Shown here piece after piece: positions 51,025-60,800 of a DNA stretch of 64,000 bases. Location of the stretch: contig CP030885.1 of assembly GCA_006969625.1 (NCBI GenBank), positions 124,001 through 188,000 on the forward strand, read 5' to 3'. Source of the DNA: Rhodospirillaceae bacterium. Its GTDB lineage: Bacteria; Pseudomonadota; Alphaproteobacteria; Kiloniellales; DSM-21159. The notes under the pieces were generated by a model. That model saw only the letters and a list, made by a program, of their open reading frames with translations, was not told the DNA's origin and searched no databases. Both the position numbers and the translations under genes were made by a program. Position 1 is the stretch's first letter; each line of letters opens with the position of its first letter.

Positions 51025-51612
51025 ATGCGTCGCGCCCAGGTGGACCGCTCGACCAGCGAGACGAAAATCTCGGCCGCCGTCGACCTCGACGGCACCGGCC
51101 GCTACCGCGTCTCGACCGGCCTCGGCTTCCTCGACCACATGGTCGAGCAGCTCTCGCGCCACAGCCTGATCGACATCGATCTGCAGGTGCAGGGCGACCT
51201 GCACATCGACGGCCACCACACCACCGAGGACAGCGCCATCGCGCTCGGCCAGGCGGTGACCGAGGCGCTCGGCGAGCGCAAGGGCATCGAGCGCTACGGC
51301 GACGCGCTGATCCCGATGGACGAGACCCTGACCCGCGTCGCCCTCGACCTGTCGAACCGGCCCTACCTGATCTGGAAGGTGGATTTCAGCCGCGACAAGC
51401 TGGGCGAGATGGATACCGAGCTGTTCCGCGAGTGGTTTCAGGCCTTCGCCTTCAACGCCGGCATCACGCTGCACGTCGAAAACCTCTACGGCCTGAACAA
51501 CCACCACATCGTCGAGTCCTGCTACAAGGGCCTGGCGCGCGCTCTGCGCGCCGCCGTCGAGATCGACCCGCGCAAGGCCGATCAGGTGCCCTCCACCAAG
51601 GGCGCGCTCTAG
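51025..51612 (+). CDS. hisB: Imidazoleglycerol-phosphate dehydratase
   Basis: The product has 195 residues, the usual monofunctional IGPD. Metal-binding and signature motifs are present: [38 protein letters not shown] and [19 protein letters not shown]. It converts imidazole glycerol phosphate to imidazole acetol phosphate. The ATG at 51025 begins [15 protein letters not shown], the normal family start, with AGAGGA upstream. It begins a cluster with hisH, a GNAT gene, hisA, hisF and hisE. hisG, hisD and hisI are not in the window. Confidence 0.96.
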   Translation: MRRAQVDRSTSETKISAAVDLDGTGRYRVSTGLGFLDHMVEQLSRHSLIDIDLQVQGDLHIDGHHTTEDSAIALGQAVTEALGERKGIERYGDALIPMDETLTRVALDLSNRPYLIWKVDFSRDKLGEMDTELFREWFQAFAFNAGITLHVENLYGLNNHHIVESCYKGLARALRAAVEIDPRKADQVPSTKGAL

Positions 51613-51659
51613 GGCCTGGCGCCCGGGACCGCCGCCTTCGCCGTCCGAACGGACCCGTC

Positions 51660-52304
51660 ATGAGCGTCGCAGTCGTCGATTACGGATCGGGCAACTTGAG
51701 GTCCGCCGCCAAGGCCCTGGAGCGTGCCGCGCGCGAGGCGGGCGTGGCCGGCCCCGTGGTGGTCACCGGCGATCCCGAGGCGGTGGCGGCGGCCGAGCGG
51801 ATCGTGCTGCCCGGCGTCGGCGCCTTCGGCGACTGCCGCGGCGGGCTGTTCGCGATCGACGGCATGCCGCAGGCGCTGGAGGAGGCGGCCGGCCCGCGCG
51901 CGCGGCCGCTGTTCGGCATCTGCGTCGGCATGCAGCTCTTCGCCACCTGCGGGCTCGAGCACGGCCGCTTCGAGGGCTTCGGCTGGATCCCCGGCGAGGT
52001 GGTCCGGCTGACGCCGGAGGACCCGCACCTGAAGATCCCGCAGATGGGCTGGAACGAGCTGCGCCTGCCGGCGCGGCCGCACCCGCTGCTGCAGGGTCTG
52101 CCGGCCGGCGCCCACGCCTACTTCGTGCACTCCTACCACCTGCGGGCCGAAGACCCGACGCAGGTCCTCGCCGAGGTCGACTACGGCGGCCCGGTCGCCG
52201 CCGTCGTCGGGCGCGACACCCTGGTCGGCACCCAGTTCCACCCGGAAAAGAGCCAGGCGACCGGCTTGCGCCTGCTCGCCAACTTCCTCACCTGGAGCCC
52301 GTGA
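51660..52304 (+). CDS. hisH: Imidazole glycerol phosphate synthase, glutamine amidotransferase subunit
   Basis: The product has 214 residues. It is a class I glutaminase: [23 protein letters not shown], the nucleophile Cys in GICVGMQLF, and the His/Glu pair in [13 protein letters not shown]. It supplies ammonia to HisF. It begins 48 bp after hisB. Its stop overlaps the GTG of the following GNAT gene (GTGA), showing that the GNAT gene belongs to the transcript. Confidence 0.96.
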   Translation: MSVAVVDYGSGNLRSAAKALERAAREAGVAGPVVVTGDPEAVAAAERIVLPGVGAFGDCRGGLFAIDGMPQALEEAAGPRARPLFGICVGMQLFATCGLEHGRFEGFGWIPGEVVRLTPEDPHLKIPQMGWNELRLPARPHPLLQGLPAGAHAYFVHSYHLRAEDPTQVLAEVDYGGPVAAVVGRDTLVGTQFHPEKSQATGLRLLANFLTWSP

Positions 52305-52879
52305 CCGCCATGGCGCAGGACGCCAGCAACCGCGCCTCCGGCCCGCCGCGCGGGGTCGAGCGCCTGACCGCCTTCCGCGCGGGCGACCTGCACGACCTGT
52401 GCGACGCGGCCGACGCGGCGATCGTCGACGGCGGCGGCTTCGGCTGGCTGACGCCGCCGCCGCGCCAGGTGATGGAGACCTACTGGAAGGGCATCCTGCT
52501 GGTGCCGGAGCGCGACCTCTTCGCCGCCCGCCTGGACGGGGTGATCTGCGGCTCGGCGCAGCTCCTGCGGCCGACCCGCAACAACGAGGCGAGTGCGCGC
52601 GTCGGCACGCTCAGCACCTTCTTCCTGGCCCCCTGGGCGCGCGGCCACGGCCTGGCGGTGGACCTGGTGCAGAAGGTCTGCCAGGCGGGGCGCGAGGCCG
52701 GCCTGGCGGTGCTGCAGCTCGACGTGCGCGCGACCCAGGAGCGCGCCATCGGGATCTACGAACAGCTCGGCTTCGTGCGCTGGGGCAGCAACCCGCGCTA
52801 CGCCCTCGTCGAGGGCCGCTGGATGACCGGCCACTACTATCATCTCGACCTGACGGCCGAGGCGGCCGGACCTCAATGA
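52301..52879 (+). CDS. GNAT-family N-acetyltransferase within the his cluster
   Basis: The product has 192 residues from the GTG at 52301, which overlaps the hisH stop by 4 nt; an ATG at 52310 is an alternative. GNAT core features: [36 protein letters not shown] and the acetyl-CoA region [27 protein letters not shown] (given here as [17 protein letters not shown]). The acceptor is unknown; it is not a known histidine pathway step. Its place between hisH and hisA suggests co-expression. hisA follows after 18 bp. Confidence 0.88.
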   Translation: MTAMAQDASNRASGPPRGVERLTAFRAGDLHDLCDAADAAIVDGGGFGWLTPPPRQVMETYWKGILLVPERDLFAARLDGVICGSAQLLRPTRNNEASARVGTLSTFFLAPWARGHGLAVDLVQKVCQAGREAGLAVLQLDVRATQERAIGIYEQLGFVRWGSNPRYALVEGRWMTGHYYHLDLTAEAAGPQ

Positions 52880-52897
52880 GCCGCGGATGAACCCGAC

Positions 52898-53647
52898 ATG
52901 ATCCTGTTTCCCGCCATCGACCTGAAGGACGGCCAGGCCGTGCGTCTGCTGCGCGGCGAGCTGACGGCGGCCACGGTGTTCAACGAGGACCCGGCCGCCC
53001 AGGCCCAGGCCTTCGCCGCCGCCGGCTTCGAGTGGCTGCACATCGTCGACCTGAACGGCGCCTTTTCCGGCCGGCCGGTGAATGCCGAGGCGGTGCAGGC
53101 GATCCTCGCGGCGACCCGCCTGCCGGTGCAGCTCGGCGGCGGCATCCGCGACATGGCGACGATCGAGCGCTGGCTGGAGCTGGGCGTCACCCGCGTCATC
53201 CTCGGCACCGCCGCGCTCAAGGACCCGGCACTGGTGCGCGCGGCGGCCAAGCGCTTCCCCGGCCGCATCCTGGTCGCCGTCGACGCCAAGGGCGGGCGCG
53301 TCGCGGTCGAGGGCTGGGCCGAGGTCAGCCAGACCACCGCGGCCGACCTGGGCAAGTCCTTCGAGGACGCCGGCGTCGCGGCGCTGCTCTACACCGACGT
53401 CGACCGCGACGGCGCGCTGGAAGGCGTCAACCTGGCCGCCACCCGGGCGCTCGCCGAGGCGGTCGGCATTCCGGTGCTGGCCTCGGGCGGCGTCGCCTCG
53501 ATCGACGACCTGGTGGCGCTGGTGCCGCTGGAGGAGGTCGGCGTCGCCGGCGTGGTGGTCGGTCGTGCGCTCTACGACGGCCGGATCGACCCGGCCCAGG
53601 CGCTGGCGCTGCTCGGCGGCGCGCCGGACGAGGTGGAGGGCGACTGA
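52898..53647 (+). CDS. hisA: ProFAR isomerase
   Basis: The product has 249 residues and a TIM barrel. Signatures: [49 protein letters not shown] and [15 protein letters not shown]. It catalyses the Amadori isomerisation of ProFAR to PRFAR. It lies between the GNAT gene and hisF. Confidence 0.96.
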   Translation: MILFPAIDLKDGQAVRLLRGELTAATVFNEDPAAQAQAFAAAGFEWLHIVDLNGAFSGRPVNAEAVQAILAATRLPVQLGGGIRDMATIERWLELGVTRVILGTAALKDPALVRAAAKRFPGRILVAVDAKGGRVAVEGWAEVSQTTAADLGKSFEDAGVAALLYTDVDRDGALEGVNLAATRALAEAVGIPVLASGGVASIDDLVALVPLEEVGVAGVVVGRALYDGRIDPAQALALLGGAPDEVEGD

Positions 53648-53668
53648 CGCGATGCGGGACCTGCCGCC

Positions 53669-54487
53669 ATGCTGAAGCTGCGCGTGATTCCCTGCCTGGA
53701 CGTCAAGGACGGCCGTGTCGTCAAGGGCGTCAACTTCGTCGACCTGCGCGACGCCGGCGATCCGGTCGAGCAGGCCAAGGTCTATGACGCGGCGGGCGCC
53801 GACGAGCTCTGCTTCCTCGACATCGGCGCCAGCCACGAGAAGCGCGGCATCATCCTGGACGTCGTGCGCGCGACCGCCGAGCAGTGCTTCATGCCGCTGA
53901 CCGTCGGCGGCGGCGTGCGCACGCTGGAGGACATCCGCGCCCTTTTGCTGGCCGGGGCCGACAAGGTCTCGATCAACACCGCGGCGGTCGAGGATCCCGA
54001 CTTCGTGCGCCGGGCGGCGGAGAAGTTCGGCGCCCAGTGCATCGTCGTCGCCATCGACGCCAAGCGCACCGACAAGCCGGCCGCCGAGATCCCCAGCGGC
54101 TTCGAGGTCTACACCCACGGCGGGCGCACCCCGCGCGGCCTGGACGCGATCGCCTGGGCCGAGCGCATGTGCGCGGCCGGCGCCGGCGAGATCCTGCTGA
54201 CCTCGATGGACCGCGACGGCACGAAGGCCGGCTTCGACGTCGAGCTGACGCGCGCCGTCGCCGACGCCGTGCCGATCCCGGTGATCGCCTCGGGCGGGGC
54301 TGGCACCCTGCAGCACCTGGTCGAGGGGCTGCGCGACGGCCATGCCACCGCGGTGCTGGCGGCCAGCATCTTCCACTTCGGTACCTACAGCATCGCCGAG
54401 GCCAAGCGCGCCCTGGCCGAGGCCGGCCTGCCGGTGCGCCCGCCCGAGCTCTCCGGCGAACCCCAGGACGTGGGAGGCGGCGCATGA
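53669..54487 (+). CDS. hisF: Imidazole glycerol phosphate synthase, cyclase subunit
   Basis: The product has 272 residues, slightly longer than usual because of the C-terminal tail ([16 protein letters not shown]). Signatures: [53 protein letters not shown] and [19 protein letters not shown]. The catalytic Asp residues ([15 protein letters not shown]) are kept. With HisH it forms IGP and AICAR. Its stop overlaps the hisE start by 4 nt (ATGA). Confidence 0.96.
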   Translation: MLKLRVIPCLDVKDGRVVKGVNFVDLRDAGDPVEQAKVYDAAGADELCFLDIGASHEKRGIILDVVRATAEQCFMPLTVGGGVRTLEDIRALLLAGADKVSINTAAVEDPDFVRRAAEKFGAQCIVVAIDAKRTDKPAAEIPSGFEVYTHGGRTPRGLDAIAWAERMCAAGAGEILLTSMDRDGTKAGFDVELTRAVADAVPIPVIASGGAGTLQHLVEGLRDGHATAVLAASIFHFGTYSIAEAKRALAEAGLPVRPPELSGEPQDVGGGA

Positions 54488-54810
54488 ACGACCCGAAGGT
54501 GCTCGAGCGGCTGTATGTCACGATTGCCAGCCGCCGGGGCGCGGACCCCCAGACCTCCTATACGGCCAAGCTGTTCGCCCGCGGCGTGCCGAAGATCGCT
54601 CAGAAGGTCGGCGAAGAGGCGACCGAGACGGTGATCGAGGCGGTGCGCGGCGACCGCGCGGCGCTGGCGGCGGAGAGCGCCGACCTGCTCTACCACCTCC
54701 TGGTGCTCTGGGCCGCCAGCGGCGTCGAGCCGGACGAGGTCTGGGCCAGACTGGCCGCACGCGAAGGCACCAGCGGGATCGACGAAAAGGCGTCGCGCGG
54801 GTCCGGCTGA
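54484..54810 (+). CDS. hisE: Phosphoribosyl-ATP pyrophosphohydrolase
   Basis: The product has 108 residues. The MazG-like helical signature is present: [20 protein letters not shown] and [19 protein letters not shown]. It removes pyrophosphate from PR-ATP in the second histidine step. It overlaps hisF by 4 nt and ends the cluster. A hairpin (54862-54879) lies 50 bp downstream but has no T-run. Confidence 0.94.
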   Translation: MNDPKVLERLYVTIASRRGADPQTSYTAKLFARGVPKIAQKVGEEATETVIEAVRGDRAALAAESADLLYHLLVLWAASGVEPDEVWARLAAREGTSGIDEKASRGSG

Positions 54811-54861
54811 CACCATCGCCTGCACATATATTCGCGCATTCGCATATGAAGATTGATGTCT

Positions 54862-54879
54862 GCGAGCGCTATCGCTCGC
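54862..54879. repeat. Hairpin downstream of hisE
   Basis: GCGAGCG-CTAT-CGCTCGC forms a perfect 7-bp stem with a 4-nt loop in the AT-richer gap between hisE and the chemoreceptor gene. With no T-run, a terminator is only a possibility. Confidence 0.35.
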
Positions 54880-54994
54880 CAAGGAGTTGCACTAATAGCT
54901 GCATATAGCTTATGGGAATTCGCGCTTAACGATAGATTTACGCATACCGAATGAGAGTTTCTTCAGGACCCATACCCTGGCAAAGGAACTCCGC

Positions 54995-57025
54995 ATGGCG
55001 CATGCAACTGGCTTCCGCAGTCCCTTCGGTGGGCTGCGCATTCCCCATCGAATCGGCGGCGGGTTCGCCGTTCTCCTGCTCCTCCTGCTCGCGGTTGCCG
55101 GCATCGGCCTTTCGGCGCTGCGCGGCTTCGACCAGCGCTTCGCCGTCTATGCCGAGGTGGCCAGCGACGTCGAGCTTGTGACGGCCCTGGAGAAGGATCT
55201 GACGACGCTGCAGCGCGAGCTGCGCGGCTACCTGCTCGCCCCCGACGCCGAGAGCGCGGCCAAGCTGGACGAACAGAAGCGCGACTTCGATGCGCTTCTG
55301 GATCTGGCCAAGGCGGAGATCGTCGAAGCGCAGGCCGCCGAGACGGTCGCCCAGGTAGCGGCGCAGGATGTCGAGCTCGGCCGCATGCTGGAGCGCCTGA
55401 AGGAGGTCACAACGACACGCAGCGCACTGGTCACCGAGACGATCGTGCCGCTCGGCGAGCGGATCGGCGAGCAGCTCGACCGGATCGGCACGGCCGTCAG
55501 CGACGACGGGCGCAGCGACATCGTGGTCAGCGTCGCCGAGACCTACGAGCGCATGCTGCTGACCCGACTCTACCTGACCCGCTACCTGGACACCTCCGAC
55601 GCGGCGATGCTGGCGCGCGCCCAGGTAGCCTTCGCCGAACTGGAGGGCGCCGTCGACAGCCTCGACGAGGCGCTGGCCGGCACCGACCAGGTCGAGGCAG
55701 TGCGCGCGGTCCAGGCGCAGGTGCCGCGATTCGCGCAGACCACGCAGCAGGCGGCCGAGCTGACGGCGGAGCGCGGCGAGCTGGTGGTGCGCATGAGCGC
55801 CATGGGCGAGGAGATCGACAACCTGATCGAGGCGCTGCGCGAAGACGCCGCCGTCGCGCAGGAAGCGCTGCTGGTCGAGGCGACGGCCGCCGGCGACCGC
55901 GCCGAGCTGATGAATCTCGTGGCCGCGGGCATGGCCCTGGCCCTCGGCGTGCTGCTCGCCCTGGCGATCTCGCGCGGAATCGCCCGGCCGGTCCGCGCGA
56001 TGACCGCGGCGATGGGCCGCCTCGCCGAGGGCGACAGCCGGGTCGAGGTGCCGGGCCTGGGCCGGGGCGACGAGCTGGGCGAGATGGCCGGCGCGGTCCA
56101 GATCTTCAAGGAAAACGCGATCGAGCGACAGCGCCTGGAGGCGGAAGCGGCCGAAGAGCTGGCCGAGAAGGAGGCGCGGGCGGCGCGCATGGAAAGCCTG
56201 ATCGGCGAGTTCGACCGCTCCGTCGGCGAAAGCCTGGCGGTGGTGACCTCGGCCGCCGACGAGCTGGACGCGACCGCCCGCCACGTGTCGCAGCTCGCCG
56301 ATGCGGCCAACCGGCAACTGTCGGACGCCGCCGCGGCGGCCGGCCAGACCTCCGGTTCGGTGCAGACCGTCGCCGCGACGACGGAGGAGCTGTCCGCCTC
56401 CACCCAAGAGATCAGCCGGCAGGCGAGCGAGTCGACGGACATCGCCCGACAGGCGGTGGCGCAGGCCGAGCAAACCGACGAAACGGTCCGCGGCCTGGCG
56501 GCGGCGGCGGAGAAGATCGGCGCGGTCGTGGGCCTGATCTCCGACATCGCCGAGCAGACCAACCTGCTGGCGCTGAACGCCACGATCGAGGCGGCGCGCG
56601 CCGGCGAGGCGGGCAAGGGCTTCGCGGTGGTCGCCTCGGAGGTGAAGTCGCTGGCCACCCAGACGGCCAAGGCAACCGAGGAGATCGCCAGCCAGGTCGC
56701 CGGCATGCAGCAGGCGACCGGCAGCGCCGTCGAGGCCATCGGCTCGATCTCGGAGACGATCAAGCGCATCGATGCCATCGCCGCGACCATCGCCTCGGCG
56801 GTGGAGCAGCAGACTGCGGCGACCGGCGAGATCACCCAGAGCGCCCAGCAGGCGGCCGGCGGCACCCAGTCGGTGGCGGACAGCGTCGGACAGGTCACCG
56901 AGGCGACGGCGCAGACCGGCACCGCGAGCGCGCAGGTGCTGAGCGCGGCCGGCGGGCTGTCGGAGCAGGCGAGCGACCTGAAGCGGCGCGTCGAGAGCTT
57001 CCTGGCGGGGATCCGCGCCGCCTGA
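54995..57025 (+). CDS. Methyl-accepting chemotaxis protein with helical sensor
   Basis: The product has 676 residues. TM1 ([19 protein letters not shown]) is followed by a ~250-residue helical periplasmic region ([38 protein letters not shown]) of the HBM/4-helix type, TM2 ([21 protein letters not shown]), HAMP and a signalling domain with tip [19 protein letters not shown]. No C-terminal CheR pentapeptide is seen. AAAGGAAC lies 7 nt before the ATG. The ligand is unknown. No other che genes adjoin it. Confidence 0.93.
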   Translation: MAHATGFRSPFGGLRIPHRIGGGFAVLLLLLLAVAGIGLSALRGFDQRFAVYAEVASDVELVTALEKDLTTLQRELRGYLLAPDAESAAKLDEQKRDFDALLDLAKAEIVEAQAAETVAQVAAQDVELGRMLERLKEVTTTRSALVTETIVPLGERIGEQLDRIGTAVSDDGRSDIVVSVAETYERMLLTRLYLTRYLDTSDAAMLARAQVAFAELEGAVDSLDEALAGTDQVEAVRAVQAQVPRFAQTTQQAAELTAERGELVVRMSAMGEEIDNLIEALREDAAVAQEALLVEATAAGDRAELMNLVAAGMALALGVLLALAISRGIARPVRAMTAAMGRLAEGDSRVEVPGLGRGDELGEMAGAVQIFKENAIERQRLEAEAAEELAEKEARAARMESLIGEFDRSVGESLAVVTSAADELDATARHVSQLADAANRQLSDAAAAAGQTSGSVQTVAATTEELSASTQEISRQASESTDIARQAVAQAEQTDETVRGLAAAAEKIGAVVGLISDIAEQTNLLALNATIEAARAGEAGKGFAVVASEVKSLATQTAKATEEIASQVAGMQQATGSAVEAIGSISETIKRIDAIAATIASAVEQQTAATGEITQSAQQAAGGTQSVADSVGQVTEATAQTGTASAQVLSAAGGLSEQASDLKRRVESFLAGIRAA

Positions 57026-57040
57026 CGTCCGAGAGGGCGG

Positions 57041-57072
57041 CTCCGGCGGGCCGCGGCCGCGGCCCGCCGGAG
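57041..57072. repeat. Perfect 32-bp palindrome after the chemoreceptor gene
   Basis: Two 16-bp arms, CTCCGGCGGGCCGCGG and its exact complement, meet without a loop 16 bp after the chemoreceptor stop. It may act as a terminator or mRNA-end stem, though no T-run follows. Confidence 0.8.
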
Positions 57073-57235
57073 CGTGTCCCAAGCGACGTGGACTGGTCCA
57101 TGCTATGAGCGCAGCGAACCGCTTTGCGGTTCGGCCGGTCGCAGAGAACGTACTCTAAGCATATGATGCTAAATCATATTTGCGTAAGCGCCGGGTGCGC
57201 CGGGCGATTTCGACCGCCCGCAATCTGGTCCGGCG

Positions 57236-57586
57236 TTACGGCGCCAGCACGCCCATCGCCAGCAGGGCCACGGCGAAGGCGCCGAGGATGGCGACCACGC
57301 CGACCGCGGTGAACAGCACCACGTTGCCGAGCGAGATCAGCGGATGGCGGCGGCGTTCGGCGTGACGCCGCGCCGGGCTGCGCCGCTCGCGCCCGCCGAC
57401 CAGCGCCAGGAAGATCGGCCCGCCGAACCACGGCAGGGTGATCCGCACGTCGATCGGGTGGCGCGCCCAGCGCCCGGCGCCTGTCTCGCGCCGCAACGCG
57501 GCCTCCAGTTCCGGGCCGATCTGCGCGCGCAACTCGGGATCCAGGCGGCCGAGCAGTTGCTCGCCGCGCGCTTCTCGCATCAGCAT
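57236..57586 (-). CDS. Small membrane-anchored hypothetical protein
   Basis: From the ATG at 57586 the product has 116 residues. A soluble N-terminus (MLMREARGEQLLGRLDPELRAQ) is followed by a conserved-looking WFGGPIFLALVGGRERRS and one or two C-terminal hydrophobic helices (LGNVVLFTAVGVVAILGAFA). No family is recognised. An earlier start near 57682 would only add a basic low-complexity tail. Both neighbours are on the other strand: its 3' end faces the chemoreceptor gene, and it is divergent from gdhB. Confidence 0.6.
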   Translation of the reverse strand: MLMREARGEQLLGRLDPELRAQIGPELEAALRRETGAGRWARHPIDVRITLPWFGGPIFLALVGGRERRSPARRHAERRRHPLISLGNVVLFTAVGVVAILGAFAVALLAMGVLAP

Positions 57587-57733
57587 GACGGTCGCAGTCC
57601 CTGCAAGCCTCGCGTCCGGCCGGCGGCCTGCCGCCCGGACTCCAGATGCCGCGCGGCAGCTTGCCGCCCGAGCGGTAAACAAGCCCTAAAGCGCGCTTCG
57701 ATCCGCGCCGCGAATGGTCTAGGCTGGCCGCAA

Positions 57734-57769
57734 ACGGCCGGCGCGAACCGGCCGGCGCGAACCGGCCGA
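57734..57769. repeat. 14-bp direct repeat upstream of gdhB
   Basis: CGGCCGGCGCGAAC is repeated about 2.5 times in tandem, 45-75 bp upstream of the gdhB start codon. Confidence 0.5.
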
Positions 57770-57809
57770 AGCAGCGGGCCGGCGCAACGGGCGGGGAGGC
57801 CGGGCGGCG

Positions 57810-60800
57810 ATGGCGCGACAGGCGGAGAAGCAGACCGCGCAGCTTCTGGAGGCGGCGGCGAAGCTGGTTCGGGAGGCGCCGGGCAAGCACGACGCGGAGA
57901 CGGCCGAGCGCTTCCTGCGCGCCTTCTATGCGCACGTGCCGCCCGACGACATCCAGGACGAAAGCCCGCAGAACCTGGCCGGCGCGGCGCTTTCGATCTT
58001 CGACTTCGCACAGACGCGCAGCCTCGGCGAAGCCAAGGTGCGGCTGTTCAACCCGCGCCCCGAGACGCACGGCTGGTCGTGCCCTCACACCGTCGTCGAG
58101 ATCGTCAACGACGACATGCCCTTCCTGGTCGACTCGGCGACGGCGGCGATGAACCGCCAAACCATCGAGGTGCGGCTGGTCATCCATCCGGTCCTGCCGA
58201 TCGAGCGCGACGAGGCCGGCGGCTTCGTACGGCTCGGCCGGCCGCAGGAGACGGAGATCGCCGGCGCCAACGAGTCCGTCATGGTGCTGCAGATCGAGGA
58301 GCAGCCGAGCCCGCTGCACGCCGAACTGGCCGAGGCGCTGGAGCGGGTGCTGCGCGACGTGCGCCGCGCCGTCGAGGACTGGCGGCCGATCCGCCAGCGC
58401 TGCCGCGACCTGATCCGCGAGCTAGACCGCAACCCGCCGCGCCTGCCCAAGGACGAGGTGGAGGAGGCGATCTCCTTCCTGGAGTGGCTGGACGACGACC
58501 ACTTCACCTTCCTCGGCTATCGCGAATACCGCTTCCAGGGCAGCGGGCGCAACGCGCTGGCCAAGATCGACCCCGACAGCGGCCTCGGCATCCTGCGCGA
58601 CATCGGCTATTCGGTCTTCGACGGCCTGCGCGACCTCGGCAAGCTGCCGCCGGACGTGCAGGACTGGCTGAAGACGCCCGAGGTGCTGCGCATCACCAAG
58701 GCCAACCGCCGCTCGACGGTGCACCGCGACACCCACATGGACGCGGTGGCGGTGAAGATCTTCGACAAGAGGACCAAGGTGATCGGCGAGCGGCTGTTCG
58801 TCGGCCTCTTCACCTCCCAGGCCTACTCCCAGAGCCCGCGCGAGATCCCGCAGCTCAAGCACAAGGTGGAGCAGGTGATGCGGCTCGCCGGCTTCTCGAC
58901 GGCCAGCCACGACGGCAAGGCGCTGCTGCACATCCTGGAGACCTATCCGCGTGACGAGCTGTTCCAGATCGGCGTCGAGGAGCTGCACGAGATCGCCAGG
59001 GGCGTGCTGCACCTGCAGGAGCGCCAGCGCGTCGCCCTCTTCGTGCGGCGCGACCCCTTCGAACGCTTCGTCTCCTGCATGGTCTACGTGCCGCGCGACC
59101 GTTTCGACACCGGCCTGCGCCTGAAGCTCCAGGGCTTGTTGGCGGAAGCCTACGCCGGCGAGGTCACGGCCTTCTCCACCCAGCTCGGCGACGCGCTGCT
59201 GGCGCGGCTGCACGTCATCGTCAAGACCCGCCAGGGCGCCGTCCCCGAGGTCGAGGTGACGGCCCTGGAGCAGCGGCTGGCCGAGGCGGCGCGCTCCTGG
59301 AGCGACGCCTTCGAGTCGGCGCTGATCGCAGAACACGGCGAGCATGCCGGCCTCAGGCTGTTCCGACGCTATGCCCGGGCCTTCCCGAGCAACTACAGCG
59401 AGGCGCACGACGCCAAGGACGCGGTCGCCGACCTGGTCAACCTGGAGGCGGTGCGCGGCGGCGAGGGGCTGGCGCTCGACCTCTACCGGCCGCGCGGGGC
59501 CGGGCCGCGGACCCTGCACTTCAAGCTCTACACGGCGGCCGGGCCGATCCCGCTGTCCGACGTGCTGCCAATGCTCGAGCAGATGGGTGTACGTGCGATC
59601 TCCGAAGTGCCGTACGAAGTGCGCCCGAGCGATACCGAGGCGGCGATCTGGGTGCACGACTTCGTGCTCGAGCTGCAGCCCGGCCAAAGCGTCGACCTGG
59701 CAGCCGTACGCCCAGCCTTCCACGAGGTCTTCGCGCTCACCTGGGCCGGCGAGACGGAAGGCGACGGCTTCAACCGCCTGGTGTTGGCCGCCGGCCTGAC
59801 GGCCAAGGAGATCCGCATCCTGCGCGCCTACGCCAAGTACCTGCGCCAGGCGGGCATCCCCTTCAGCCAGGCCTACATGGAGGACACGCTCGCCGGGAAC
59901 CCTGGGATCGCCGCCAAACTGGCCGAGCTCTTCGCGCACCGTTTCGACCCGGCCGCGCGCCGAGGGGGCAAGCCGGCCGCGCTGCGCCAGGCCGAGGCGG
60001 CGCTGGCCGCTGCCGTGGAAGGCGGGCTGGAGGCGGTGGCCAACGCCGACGAGGATCGCATCCTGCGCCGCTTCCTTAACGTCATCCAGGCGACGCTGCG
60101 CACCAACTACTACCAGCGCGACGCCGAGGGACGCGCCAGGCCGTACGTTTCCTTCAAGCTCGACAGCGGGGCGATCGAGGAGTTGCCGGTACCGCGGCCG
60201 TACCGGGAGATCTACGTGTACGCACCCCAGGTGGAAGGCGTACATCTGCGCTTCGGGCCGGTGGCGCGCGGCGGTCTGCGCTGGTCGGACCGGCGCGAGG
60301 ACTTTCGCACCGAGGTGCTCGGCCTGGTCAAGGCGCAGCAGGTCAAGAACGCGGTGATCGTACCGGTCGGCTCGAAGGGCGGCTTCGTGCCCAAGCGCCT
60401 GCCGCCGCCCAACGCCGGACGCGAGGCCTTCATGGCCGAGGGCGTCGCCGCCTACCGGACCTTCATCTGCGGCCTGCTCGACATCACCGACAACATGGCG
60501 GGCGGTACACTCAGGCCGCCAAAGGACGTGGTGCGCCACGACGGCGACGACCCCTACCTGGTGGTCGCCGCCGACAAGGGCACGGCCACCTTTTCCGACC
60601 ACGCCAACGCGGTCAGCCAGGACTACGGCTTCTGGCTCGACGACGCCTTCGCCTCCGGCGGCTCGGCCGGCTACGACCACAAGAAGATGGGCATCACCGC
60701 CCGCGGCGCCTGGGAGTCGGTCAAGCGCCACTTCCGCGAGCTCGGCAAGGACATCCAGGCCGAGCCCTTCACGGTCGCCGGCGTCGGCGACATGTCGGGC

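Noticed and set aside
51025..54810. A histidine attenuator leader before hisB
   Set aside because: No short frame with a run of His codons and no terminator hairpin was found between 50663 and 51024.
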